A DNA stretch of 64,000 bases from Actinomycetota bacterium. Lineage in GTDB: Bacteria > Actinomycetota > Actinomycetes > Nanopelagicales > Nanopelagicaceae. Shown here in pieces: positions 1 to 8,532 of this stretch. The DNA lies in contig VGAG01000001.1 in the NCBI GenBank assembly GCA_016870835.1, positions 27,445-91,444 on the forward strand, given 5' to 3'. The first letter of the stretch is position 1, and each line of letters starts with the position of its first letter. Both the position numbers and the translations under genes were made by a program. A model generated the notes under the pieces. It was not told the origin of the DNA and did not search any database. It saw nothing but the letters and a program-made list of their open reading frames with translations.

Positions 1-2
1 GA

Positions 3-839
3 CTTTTTCTTGATGCTGGTGGAAATTTCATTGATACGGCGGCCGTTTATGGCGATGGCGACAGCGAGCGGGTATTGGGTGGATTAATCGGCGTTATGGC
101 ACCGCGCGAAGATATGGTGATAGCCACAAAGGCCGGAATCTCTTTTAAGACCGGTGAGCGAGTAGTTGATAATTCGAGGAGTTCACTCTTAGGCGATTTA
201 GATCGCTCCTTAACCCGCCTTGGGATTGATTATGTAGATCTTTGGCAGGTTCATACCTGGGATCCAAATGTGCCGCTAGAGGAAACGCTTACCGCGATTG
301 ATCAAGCTGTTTCATCCGGCCGAGCTCGATACGTTGGCATCTCAAATTTTTCCGGATGGCAGACAGCGCGAGCAGCAACTCTACAAAATCCGCTCTTTGG
401 TCGAGCTGCAATCGCAACCACACAGAATGAGTACTCACTCTTAAATCGAAAAGTTGAACGCGAGGTATTGCCGGCTTCACTCGCACTTGGAATTGGTCTG
501 CTTGCCTGGTCACCACTTGGCCGTGGCGTTCTGACCGGTAAATATCGTGGCGGTCTTCCTTCAGATTCTCGTGGCGCCAGCCCGCACTTTGCGAACTTTA
601 TTGAGCCGTATCTTGATGATCGTTCGGCTCGGATTGTAGAAGCGGTCTTTGTTGCAGCTGATGGGCTAGGACTTTCACCTCTAGAAGTCTCTTTGGCCTG
701 GGTGCGTGATGCCTTAGGTGTTACTACATCGGTAGTTGGAGCACGTACCGCCGCTCAATTACGCGGAATTCTCACCTCAGAAGAAGTCACCCTGCCAGCC
801 CCAGTTCGAGAGGCTTTGGACGATATCTCTAGAAATTAA
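3..839 (+). CDS. Aldo/keto reductase, 5' end outside the window
   Basis: The reading frame continues to the left edge (LFLDAGGNFIDTAAVYGDGDSERVLGG...), matching the AKR N-terminus; YVDLWQVHTWDPNVPLEETL and VGISNFSGWQ are AKR motifs. Confidence 0.93.
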   Translation, partial: LFLDAGGNFIDTAAVYGDGDSERVLGGLIGVMAPREDMVIATKAGISFKTGERVVDNSRSSLLGDLDRSLTRLGIDYVDLWQVHTWDPNVPLEETLTAIDQAVSSGRARYVGISNFSGWQTARAATLQNPLFGRAAIATTQNEYSLLNRKVEREVLPASLALGIGLLAWSPLGRGVLTGKYRGGLPSDSRGASPHFANFIEPYLDDRSARIVEAVFVAADGLGLSPLEVSLAWVRDALGVTTSVVGARTAAQLRGILTSEEVTLPAPVREALDDISRN

Positions 840-2155
840 GCATGGACTAAGAAGTGATGAAGAGATCTCGCACCGAATTGAAGTGAATCAACCGGGACTC
901 TCTCATCCACGCCATGAAAGAGCGAGAGAAAATCCAACTCTGGCGGAAGTTTCAACGGGCTAAACCCATAACCAGCAATTCCAAGTTTTGCTAGCGCCTT
1001 GTTATCAGTACCACCGCTCATTAGATAAGGAACTGGGATTCCTTCTGGATCCTCTGCCTTAATTGCATCGATCATCTTCTCAACAAGTGGGCCTTTAAAT
1101 TCAACCTCTAATGGGATATCCGAAACAAGTGATTCGACTTTTACATGTTCGCCCGCAAGCTCCTTCACTGTTTCTAGAAGTTCCTTTTCAAAGCCTGGGA
1201 TGGTTCTGCCATCTACAACCGCGCTTGCACTCTGTGGGATGACATTGGCTTTGTAGCCAGCCTCAAGCATCGAGGGATTTGCTGTGTTAGTTAACGTTGC
1301 GCCCAGCATTCTTGAGATGGAACCAAGTTCGTTGAGAATTGGAGTTAAGTTTTCGGGATCATATTTGTGACCAGTTAACTCACCAACAGCGCGAAGTAAC
1401 GCTTCATTAGTTTTAGTCATCCGTTGTGGCCACTTGTAATTACCAATGCGAGAAATAGCATCAGCAAGTCTCGTGACCGCATTTTCTTTATTGATCATAG
1501 AGCCATGCCCAGCAAGGCCAGTGGCGGTTAACTTCATCCACTCGATACCTTTCTCAGCAGTCTCAATGGCGTAGATGCGCTTTCCGGTGGTTAACGTAAG
1601 TGAGAAACCGCCGACTTCGGAGATCGCTTCAGAGCAACCGGCAAAAACTTCCGGGTGACTTTGAGCCATCCATCTTGAACCAAATATTCCGCCAGCTTCT
1701 TCATCGCCAAAGAAGACAATCACCATATTTCGCTTTTGCCGGAAGCCATGTCGGGCCCATAAGCGAAAGACCGCAAGAATCATCGCATCCATATTCTTCA
1801 TATCGACTGCGCCTCTTCCCCAGATGCAGCCATCTTTCAATAATCCAGAGAATGGATCGACGCTCCAATCAGCAGCATTTGCTGGAACGACATCTAGATG
1901 GCCGTGGATAACGAGCCCTGGAAGAGAGGGGTCAGTACCTTCAAGATTTGCAACGACGGAGCAACGCTTTGGCGCGCTCTCATAAATCTTCGATGAGATC
2001 CCAACCTCTTGGAGTTTTGCGACTACATACTTTGCTGCTGCTTCTTCATCGCCTTTACCGTCACCGAAATTGACGCTTGGAATTCGGATCAATTCTTGGC
2101 AGAGCGTTACTACATCGGCTTCAAGTTCTTCGCGAAGAGCAGGGGTAAGTTCCAT
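836..2155 (-). CDS. M20-family metallopeptidase (ArgE/DapE/ACY1-like)
   Basis: GHLDVVPA, WGRGAVDMKN and FGDEEAGG motifs of M20 peptidases. Confidence 0.92.
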   Translation of the reverse strand: MELTPALREELEADVVTLCQELIRIPSVNFGDGKGDEEAAAKYVVAKLQEVGISSKIYESAPKRCSVVANLEGTDPSLPGLVIHGHLDVVPANAADWSVDPFSGLLKDGCIWGRGAVDMKNMDAMILAVFRLWARHGFRQKRNMVIVFFGDEEAGGIFGSRWMAQSHPEVFAGCSEAISEVGGFSLTLTTGKRIYAIETAEKGIEWMKLTATGLAGHGSMINKENAVTRLADAISRIGNYKWPQRMTKTNEALLRAVGELTGHKYDPENLTPILNELGSISRMLGATLTNTANPSMLEAGYKANVIPQSASAVVDGRTIPGFEKELLETVKELAGEHVKVESLVSDIPLEVEFKGPLVEKMIDAIKAEDPEGIPVPYLMSGGTDNKALAKLGIAGYGFSPLKLPPELDFLSLFHGVDERVPVDSLQFGARSLHHFLVHA

Positions 2156-2177
2156 GGGATAAAGTATGCCCGCTCTT

Positions 2178-2261
2178 GTCCGGGTGGCGGAATTGGCAGA
2201 CGCGCTAGCTTGAGGTGCTAGTTCTCGAAAGAGATTAGGGGTTCAAGTCCCCTTTCGGACA
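2178..2261 (+). tRNA. tRNA-Leu (GAG)
   Basis: GTCCGGG/TTCGGAC acceptor stem, anticodon stem CTAGC-TTGAGGT-GCTAG, GGTTCAAGTCC T-loop, long variable arm. Confidence 0.95.
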
Positions 2262-2281
2262 CAATTTTGGCGAACGCTGGT

Positions 2282-2287
2282 TATGCT
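2282..2287 (+). promoter_or_regulatory. -10 element of apt (leaderless)
   Basis: TATGCT + cccacc + GTG 2294. Confidence 0.6.
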
Positions 2288-2293
2288 CCCACC

Positions 2294-2839
2294 GTGACTT
2301 CACCCTTAGGGCGCGCACTCTCGTTAATCGCAGATGTTCCCGATTACCCAAAGCCCGGAATTCTATTTAAAGATATAACGCCTCTTCTAGCCGATGGCGA
2401 AGGTTTTAGCGTTGTTATTGACGAGTTAGCAAGGCACATCAAGGGTCTTAGCGTTGGGATTGATGCAATCGTTGGAATTGAGAGCCGTGGTTTTATTCTC
2501 GGTGGCGCGTTAGCAAAAGCTCTGGGTATTGGTTTTGTAACGGTACGCAAGCCCGGAAAGCTGCCCCGCGATGTGCATCGTAAGGACTATCAACTTGAGT
2601 ATGGATTCGATGCCCTCGAGATGCATAAAGATTTACTAGATCCCAAACATAACGTCGTGATAGTTGATGATGTACTTGCAACCGGCGGAACGGCACTTGC
2701 TTGCCATGAGCTAGTTGAGTACACGAAGGCAAAGACAATTGCTCATGTTTTCTTACTTGAGATTTCATTCTTACAAGGTCGCAATTTGATCAACAAGACC
2801 CATCCTGAAGTCGAGATCATCTCGCTCCTTCAAACTTAA
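2294..2839 (+). CDS. apt: Adenine phosphoribosyltransferase
   Basis: PDYPKPGILFKDITPLL and VVIVDDVLATGGT PRPP motif. GTG 2294 preferred over the ORF-track start because of TATGCT + 6 nt + GTG. Confidence 0.95.
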   Translation: MTSPLGRALSLIADVPDYPKPGILFKDITPLLADGEGFSVVIDELARHIKGLSVGIDAIVGIESRGFILGGALAKALGIGFVTVRKPGKLPRDVHRKDYQLEYGFDALEMHKDLLDPKHNVVIVDDVLATGGTALACHELVEYTKAKTIAHVFLLEISFLQGRNLINKTHPEVEIISLLQT

Positions 2840-2846
2840 GGTAGCT

Positions 2847-3485
2847 ATGGCTGAATTGGTTTATTACTGCGGCACGATGGATAGTGGCAAATCAACCCTT
2901 GCCCTTCAAACTGCACACAATCACCAAAGCCGTGGCCGAGCTGGTTTGCTTTTTACTAATAAGGATCGAGCCGGAGCCGGAAAGATTTCCTCTCGCCTCG
3001 GTTTAACTTCAGAAGCCCTCGAGGTCTCGGAAGATTTAGATTTGCATCGCTTTGTGGTCGAACAACTTTCGCGCGGTGTTCGTATCGACTATGTAATCTG
3101 CGATGAGGCCCAGTTCTACGCACCAGCACAGGTCGAGCAGCTGGCCCGGATAGCAGACGGTCTAGGTATTGATGTTTTTGCTTTTGGAATTCTTACTGAC
3201 TTTAGAACGAAACTCTTCCCCGGCTCTGCTCGGTTAGTGGAGTTAGCGGACCGAGTTCAAACCCTCCAAGTTGAAGCCCTATGTTGGTGCGGCGAGCGTG
3301 CGACTCATAACGCTCGTACCGTAGATGGAGTAATGGTCACAGAAGGTGAGCAAGTTGTTGTCGGGGATACTGTAGGAAAAGATGTTGTTGCATACGAAGT
3401 GTTATGTAGAAGGCACCATATGCGAAAAGTAACCGCGCGTGTTTCGGGAGAAGCCCATCAATCTAGTGATCCACTTCCCTTTTAG
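2847..3485 (+). CDS. tdk: Thymidine kinase
   Basis: YYCGTMDSGKSTLALQ P-loop, DEAQF, Cys-containing C-terminal region. Confidence 0.95.
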   Translation: MAELVYYCGTMDSGKSTLALQTAHNHQSRGRAGLLFTNKDRAGAGKISSRLGLTSEALEVSEDLDLHRFVVEQLSRGVRIDYVICDEAQFYAPAQVEQLARIADGLGIDVFAFGILTDFRTKLFPGSARLVELADRVQTLQVEALCWCGERATHNARTVDGVMVTEGEQVVVGDTVGKDVVAYEVLCRRHHMRKVTARVSGEAHQSSDPLPF

Positions 3486-3770
3486 ATTCGAAATCACCAC
3501 TCGCTCCATTTGACTTTGAGCGTCGCCCAGTTGGAGCCAACGACATCGGATTTGAAATCCGCTACGCCGGAATCTGCCACTCTGATATTCATCAAGTTCG
3601 AGAGGAGTGGGGACCTTCGCTCTATCCAATGGTTCCCAGAACAATGCTCAATGGCCGAAGAAATATTGCTGGTTCGATGATTGGCGGGATGCCCGAGTTA
3701 CAAGAAATGCTCGATTTCTGTGGCAAGTGATGTGAAGTATCGATTTGTAATCGACGCAAACTCGTTTTAA
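3485..3770 (+). pseudogene. Relic of a zinc-dependent (cinnamyl-type) alcohol dehydrogenase with two internal deletions
   Basis: Frame at 3488: SKSPLAPFDFERRPVGANDIGFEIRYAGICHSDIHQVREEWGPSLYPMVP, joined to RNIAGSMIGGMPELQEMLDFCGK*; frame at 3729: DVKYRFVIDANSF*. These look like the N-terminal, middle and C-terminal blocks of one ADH family in order. Confidence 0.85.
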
Positions 3771-4495
3771 AACTTAGTGGCTATTTCAACGAAAAGTGGC
3801 GCAAGAACGAGCGCAGGCAGAAGGTTGCCTATCGCTATTTCTTTGATTCGAAGCAGCTTAAATCCAATTCCTAATAGCAACACTCCCCCAGTTGCCGTCA
3901 TCGCAGCAACTTGGTAATCCGAGAGAATTGATCCAAGTAGAAATCCGATAATGGTCCAAGCTCCTTGATAGATACCTACAGGTAACGCTGAGAAAGCTAC
4001 TCCCCATCCAAGAGCGGCTGCGAAGGCAATTGATGCGAAGAAGTCCAGAATGCTTTTTAATAGAAGCTGATCAATACCGGTCGACATCCCATCGCTGATA
4101 CTTCCCAAGATCGCAAGCGGTCCAATCACAAAGATCAAAGAGGCAGTTACAAAACCCTCAACAAAGGTTGACTCACCCTTACTGAAGCGGTTTTTTAAGG
4201 CGAAGCCGAGTGATTCGAGCCTTCCTTCAATGTTGAGCCACGAACCAATTAGCCCTCCGATTATGAGCGAGGCGAGAAGAACGAGAATCGGTCCCCCACT
4301 TGGTATTGACGAGACGAAGTCGCTATCACCAAGTGAGATGAGCGCCGAGGCGGCACTTATTAGCGTGACAATTCCTAGAATGTCAGTAAGAAGATTTCGA
4401 GTTCGCTCGTTAAACCGATTACCAAGTAGTTTTCCCGCAATTGTCCCTAATACAATCGAAATCACATTGATTAAAGTTCCAAGACCAACAAACAC
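3767..4495 (-). CDS. DUF554 family membrane protein
   Basis: GLGTLINVISIVLGTIAGKLLG start and glycine-rich TM repeats typical of DUF554 (YdfK-like). Confidence 0.85.
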   Translation of the reverse strand: MFVGLGTLINVISIVLGTIAGKLLGNRFNERTRNLLTDILGIVTLISAASALISLGDSDFVSSIPSGGPILVLLASLIIGGLIGSWLNIEGRLESLGFALKNRFSKGESTFVEGFVTASLIFVIGPLAILGSISDGMSTGIDQLLLKSILDFFASIAFAAALGWGVAFSALPVGIYQGAWTIIGFLLGSILSDYQVAAMTATGGVLLLGIGFKLLRIKEIAIGNLLPALVLAPLFVEIATKF

Positions 4496-4501
4496 GCATC
4501 G

Positions 4502-4507
4502 AGTCTA
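4502..4507 (-). promoter_or_regulatory. -10 element of the DUF554 gene (leaderless)
   Basis: TAGACT + cgatgc + GTG. Confidence 0.65.
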
Positions 4508-4510
4508 CGC

Positions 4511-4516
4511 TAGAGT
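4511..4516 (+). promoter_or_regulatory. -10 element of the YczE-like gene (leaderless)
   Basis: TAGAGT + aaattga (7 nt) + ATG 4524. Confidence 0.6.
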
Positions 4517-4523
4517 AAATTGA

Positions 4524-5186
4524 ATGAAAGACGTTTTCCGCTTCTTCGCCCCGCATAAAACCGTTCCGCACACACCCTGGACCGGAACTCACCGCTGGGA
4601 CTTAGCACCGAAGCGAGTTTCAATTCTCTTTCTCGCACTTCTTGTTTTCGGACTCGGGGATTCGTTGTTAATCAAATCTGAGTTAGGCAATGCCCCCTGG
4701 TCAGTCTTGGCTCAGGGAATTTCTAAACAATTAGATATTTCGATTGGTTTTTCAACTTTGGTTGTTAGCGCGATAGTTCTTGCGCTCTGGTTACCTCTGA
4801 AGGAGCGCCCCGGATTTGGTACTTTTTCAAACATTCTGATTGTGGCGAGCGCTATCGATCTAGGACTTCACATTTTTCCAGAACAAGAGCTACTTCCGCT
4901 TCGTTACCTATATGTTTTTGTAGGTATTGCGTTAGTGGGTTTCGGCTCGGCCTTCTACATAACTTGTGGACTCGGACCAGGGCCAAGAGATGGCTGGATG
5001 ACCGCCTTACATAATCGCACCGGAGTGAGGGTGGGCCGGGTGAGACTGGGGATTGAGGTTCTCGTGCTTACGCTTGGCTGGCTACTCGGAGGCACTCTTG
5101 GGATTGGGACTGCGCTCTTTGCGCTGCTTATCGGCCAGTCAATTGCTATCTCTTTTGGTGTCGTTTCCCGAATTACCCCTCGGTAA
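4524..5186 (+). CDS. YczE/YyaS/YitT-like integral membrane protein
   Basis: LGDSLLIKSELGNAPWSVLAQGIS and GLGPGPRDGWMTALHNRTG resemble the YczE family. Confidence 0.75.
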   Translation: MKDVFRFFAPHKTVPHTPWTGTHRWDLAPKRVSILFLALLVFGLGDSLLIKSELGNAPWSVLAQGISKQLDISIGFSTLVVSAIVLALWLPLKERPGFGTFSNILIVASAIDLGLHIFPEQELLPLRYLYVFVGIALVGFGSAFYITCGLGPGPRDGWMTALHNRTGVRVGRVRLGIEVLVLTLGWLLGGTLGIGTALFALLIGQSIAISFGVVSRITPR

Positions 5187-5263
5187 CGAATAGGTTTAGG
5201 CCTTCCCTCAGTTCGTGGACTGCCTCCGCCGGTGTCGCAACCACCACCGTTAAAAAATTAGCG

Positions 5264-5287
5264 ATCTCTTGCCCTTTGCGGCGAGAT
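5264..5287 (+). promoter_or_regulatory. Hairpin in the 5' leader of the NCS2 permease, just upstream of the SD
   Basis: ATCTC-tt-GCC-ctttgc-GGC-GAGAT followed by ggaaggaagaagATG. Confidence 0.4.
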
Positions 5288-5299
5288 GGAAGGAAGAAG

Positions 5300-6730
5300 A
5301 TGCTGGATAAATTCTTCAAAATCTCTGAACGTGGCTCAACTGTAGGAACTGAAATTCGTGGCGGAGTCGTCACATTTTTCACAATGGCCTACATCGTCGC
5401 GCTCAACCCCTTGATCATTGGTCTGGCCAAGGATGCTGATGGTAAATACATCGGCGGCGGGGACGCACCAAACCTCGCACTCATTGCCGCTGCAACTGCA
5501 CTTGTTGCTGGCGTTCTCTCAATCCTGATGGGCGTTGTGGCAAATTTCCCACTCGCGCTCGCAACGGGCTTGGGACTAAATACCTTCGTTGCAGTTGGTA
5601 TTGCTTCTCAAATGACATGGAAAGATGCCATGGGCCTTGTTGTGCTCGAAGGCATCATCATCACGGTCTTGGTTTTAACTGGATTTAGAACGGCGGTTTT
5701 CCGCGCCGTTCCAACCCAGCTCAAGATCGCGATCTCTGTTGGTATTGGTCTCTTCATCGCACTCATCGGACTTGTTGATTCTGGCTTCGTCCGCCGTACT
5801 GCCCAGGGTCCAGTTCCAGTCACACTCGGAGATGGCGGTGAGTTGGTCGGATGGCCAATCGTCGTCTTCTCATTCGGTCTCTTCCTAACTATTGGATTAA
5901 TGATCCGCAAAGTTAAGGCAGCCCTCTTACTTGGAATCGTAGTTGCAACTGGAGTTGCGATTGCAATTGAGAGCGCCTTTAAGGTTGGACCGTTATTTGA
6001 TGGAACAAATACCAATCCAAAGGGCTGGAACCTAAACGTCCCAGCAGTTCCTTCCGACATAGTTGCAACTCCCGACTTTAGTTTGATCGGTCAGTTCAAT
6101 CTATTCGGTTCATTTGAGCGAGTTCCGCTAATCACGGCACTTCTTCTCGTTTTCACTCTTCTTCTAGCCGACTTCTTCGACACCATGGGCACCATGACTG
6201 CAATTGGTCAAGAGTCCGGCTTGAACGATAAGGATGGCACTCCGCCAAACTCGGAGCGCATTCTTCTAGTTGACTCACTAGCGGCTGTCGCTGGTGGAGC
6301 ATCATCAGTATCCAGCAACACTTCCTATATTGAATCAGCATCTGGTGTCGGTGAAGGCGCACGAACAGGACTTGCATCAGTAACAACTGGCGTGCTCTTC
6401 TTGCTCACAACCTTCTTATCACCACTAGTTGCAATCATTCCTTACGAAGCAGCAGTTCCTGCTCTCATCATCGTCGGCTTCTTGATGATGACCCAGATCA
6501 AGTCAATTGATTGGGAAGATTACGGAATTGCAATTCCAGCGTTCTTAACAATCATCTTGATGCCATTTACTTACAACATCTCTGTAGGTATCGGCGCCGG
6601 ATTTGTTTCTTACGTTGTGATTCGCGTCTTCCAAGGAAGAACGAAGGATGTACACCCACTCCTACTATTGGTCGCAGGTCTCTTCATGGTTTACTTCTTG
6701 AGCGACCCAATCAATACCTGGATTGGCTAG
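5300..6730 (+). CDS. NCS2-family purine (guanine/hypoxanthine-type) permease
   Basis: TEIRGGVVTFFTMAYIVALNP, FFDTMGTMTAIGQESGL and SSNTSYIESASGVGEGARTGL motifs; ATG 5300 has an SD. Confidence 0.93.
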   Translation: MLDKFFKISERGSTVGTEIRGGVVTFFTMAYIVALNPLIIGLAKDADGKYIGGGDAPNLALIAAATALVAGVLSILMGVVANFPLALATGLGLNTFVAVGIASQMTWKDAMGLVVLEGIIITVLVLTGFRTAVFRAVPTQLKIAISVGIGLFIALIGLVDSGFVRRTAQGPVPVTLGDGGELVGWPIVVFSFGLFLTIGLMIRKVKAALLLGIVVATGVAIAIESAFKVGPLFDGTNTNPKGWNLNVPAVPSDIVATPDFSLIGQFNLFGSFERVPLITALLLVFTLLLADFFDTMGTMTAIGQESGLNDKDGTPPNSERILLVDSLAAVAGGASSVSSNTSYIESASGVGEGARTGLASVTTGVLFLLTTFLSPLVAIIPYEAAVPALIIVGFLMMTQIKSIDWEDYGIAIPAFLTIILMPFTYNISVGIGAGFVSYVVIRVFQGRTKDVHPLLLLVAGLFMVYFLSDPINTWIG

Positions 6731-6746
6731 TAAGTAGTTACCAATT

Positions 6747-6777
6747 GGGGCTCAGGAAACTGGGCCCCGATTTTTTT
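6747..6777 (+). terminator. Intrinsic terminator of the NCS2 permease gene
   Basis: GGGGCTCAG-GAAA-CTGGGCCCC (9-bp stem, one T-G wobble) then GA and TTTTTTT. Confidence 0.93.
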
Positions 6778-7426
6778 ACCAATTGATTCCGGCTTTACCT
6801 TCGTCCACAAGCATCTGGTTGATGGCAGAGAAGGGCTTGGAACCTAGAAAGCCGCGGTGGGCAGAGAGCGGACTCGGATGGACCCCTTCGATCTTTCGAT
6901 TATCGGCAAAGAGATGAGCAAGTTCGCGGGCTGAGTTTCCCCATAAAAGCGCAATCGCACCCTGTTCGGCGCAAACCCTCGCTATCTCTTCGGTTATCTC
7001 TTGCCAACCTAAGTTTGAATGTGAGCCGCTATCACCGGCAGTAACGGTGAGGGTTCGATTCAGCAACATGACTCCTTGCTTGGCCCATCTACTTAAATCA
7101 CCATTAGATGTGTTGGTAGAGCCGATATCGGTCATGATCTCTTTTTGAATATTCATTAACGACCCTGGTAGACCAGATTTTCTTGGAGTCACGGAGAAAG
7201 AGAGCCCACATGCATCTTGGGCGTTTGGATAGGGATCTTGGCCAATGATGAGCACTTTTACATCTTTAGGTTGGATTTCGAGGGCTCTAAAGACATATTT
7301 GCGATCAGGAAGTATCCGCTCCCCTGAGTCCGCGCGTTTAGTAAGGGTTACACCGATTTCGTTTACCTTACTTTCGTGAACCTTTAGGTGCAGCTGCCAC
7401 GGTTCGGGGATGAGCGAGAAGAGCAT
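6776..7426 (-). CDS. ung: Uracil-DNA glycosylase
   Basis: VLIIGQDPYPNAQDACGLSFSV and GVHPSPLSAHRGFLGSKPF. Confidence 0.96.
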   Translation of the reverse strand: MLFSLIPEPWQLHLKVHESKVNEIGVTLTKRADSGERILPDRKYVFRALEIQPKDVKVLIIGQDPYPNAQDACGLSFSVTPRKSGLPGSLMNIQKEIMTDIGSTNTSNGDLSRWAKQGVMLLNRTLTVTAGDSGSHSNLGWQEITEEIARVCAEQGAIALLWGNSARELAHLFADNRKIEGVHPSPLSAHRGFLGSKPFSAINQMLVDEGKAGINW

Positions 7427-8211
7427 TAGCGCCTTGAGATCGCGGTGTAGCGATTGCCCTCGCGGCGCACTTCAACATCTACGCCAAAAAGGGAATTTAG
7501 ATTCTCAGAAGTAATCACACCTTCAATCGGGCCACTCGCAAAATCCAGCCCGTTTTTCAAAAGAAGCGCATGGGTAGTACCGGCTGGAATCTCTTCAATG
7601 TGATGAGTGACGATTACTGATGCCGGTGAGTTCTCCACATCCAAGTAGTTTGAGATTCGATTGAGAATATCTTCACGGCCTCCGAGATCTAGCCCCGCGG
7701 CGGGCTCATCTAGAAGGAGGACTTCGGGATCTGTCATTAGAGCCCTCGCGATCTGAACGCGCTTTCGTTCACCTTCACTCAAAGTCCCAAAAGTTCTTGC
7801 CGATAACTCACGCACTCCAAAAATATCTAGAAGCGCCTTCGCACGCGATTCGTCCCACAAGTCATAATCCTCATTCCAACGCCCGGCAATTGAATATGCC
7901 GCCGTCAAAACCAAATCCATGACCAACTCGTTAGCCGGTAGGAAATCTTGGAGAGCGCTAGATGCAAGCCCGATTCGTGGCCGCAATTCAAAAAGGTCGA
8001 CAGCGCCGATCCGATTTCCTAACACCGAGACCTCGCCCCGAGATGGATGCATAAAGGCCGCTAGGAGTTGAAGTAACGTTGTTTTTCCGGCTCCATTCGG
8101 ACCGATGACCACCCATCTCTGCCCTGAATCAAGTTGCCAGCTAATGGGACCTAGGATGTTGCGACCTTCTCTTATTACTGAAACCCCTTTAAGGTCTAAG
8201 AGCGTGGTCAT
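7426..8211 (-). CDS. ABC transporter ATP-binding protein
   Basis: GPNGAGKTTLL Walker A, LSEGERKRVQIARAL signature, LLLDEPAAGLD Walker B. Confidence 0.93.
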   Translation of the reverse strand: MTTLLDLKGVSVIREGRNILGPISWQLDSGQRWVVIGPNGAGKTTLLQLLAAFMHPSRGEVSVLGNRIGAVDLFELRPRIGLASSALQDFLPANELVMDLVLTAAYSIAGRWNEDYDLWDESRAKALLDIFGVRELSARTFGTLSEGERKRVQIARALMTDPEVLLLDEPAAGLDLGGREDILNRISNYLDVENSPASVIVTHHIEEIPAGTTHALLLKNGLDFASGPIEGVITSENLNSLFGVDVEVRREGNRYTAISRR

Positions 8212-8217
8212 GAGGGA

Positions 8218-8223
8218 AAGATA
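8218..8223 (-). promoter_or_regulatory. -10 element of the ABC ATPase-ung unit (leaderless)
   Basis: TATCTT + tccctc + ATG. Confidence 0.65.
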
Positions 8224-8259
8224 CCGCGCATGAGCGCATTGCTCTTGAAGTGGTACGAG

Positions 8260-8265
8260 TAAAAT
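8260..8265 (+). promoter_or_regulatory. -10 element of ACT-like/serB (leaderless)
   Basis: TAAAAT + aattaa + GTG 8272. Confidence 0.65.
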
Positions 8266-8271
8266 AATTAA

Positions 8272-8532
8272 GTGTCAACGACCTCGAAGTTAACCGCTAA
8301 AGCGCTCATTCTCGCCTCTGGTCCTACGAGTCCAAGCGCTGGCGATGTGATTAACAACGCTCTGCGCGATTTTGTTCATGAGAAAGGTGAGTTACAGCGA
8401 ATTGATCTCGGTGGCCGGACAATCGTCGCCTTAGAAATCAAATTGGATCCTGCCCACGCCGACGCAATTTCTGAAGAACTGGAAACTTTGGGCAAGCGCG
8501 CGACGTTAGATATAGCCATGGAGATTCTTTGA
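8272..8532 (+). CDS. Small ACT-like domain protein, probable detached regulatory half of SerB
   Basis: 86 aa, 4-nt overlap with the downstream SerB catalytic ORF; alpha/beta pattern resembles the ACT domain N-terminal to actinobacterial SerB. Confidence 0.6.
   Translation: MSTTSKLTAKALILASGPTSPSAGDVINNALRDFVHEKGELQRIDLGGRTIVALEIKLDPAHADAISEELETLGKRATLDIAMEIL

Noticed and set aside
2009-2221. 70-aa plus ORF ending CPGGGIGRRASLRC
   Set aside because: Runs through tRNA-Leu and antisense to the M20 gene; translation of the tRNA explains the tail.
5608-6060. 150-aa minus-strand ORF
   Set aside because: Shadow frame of the NCS2 permease.
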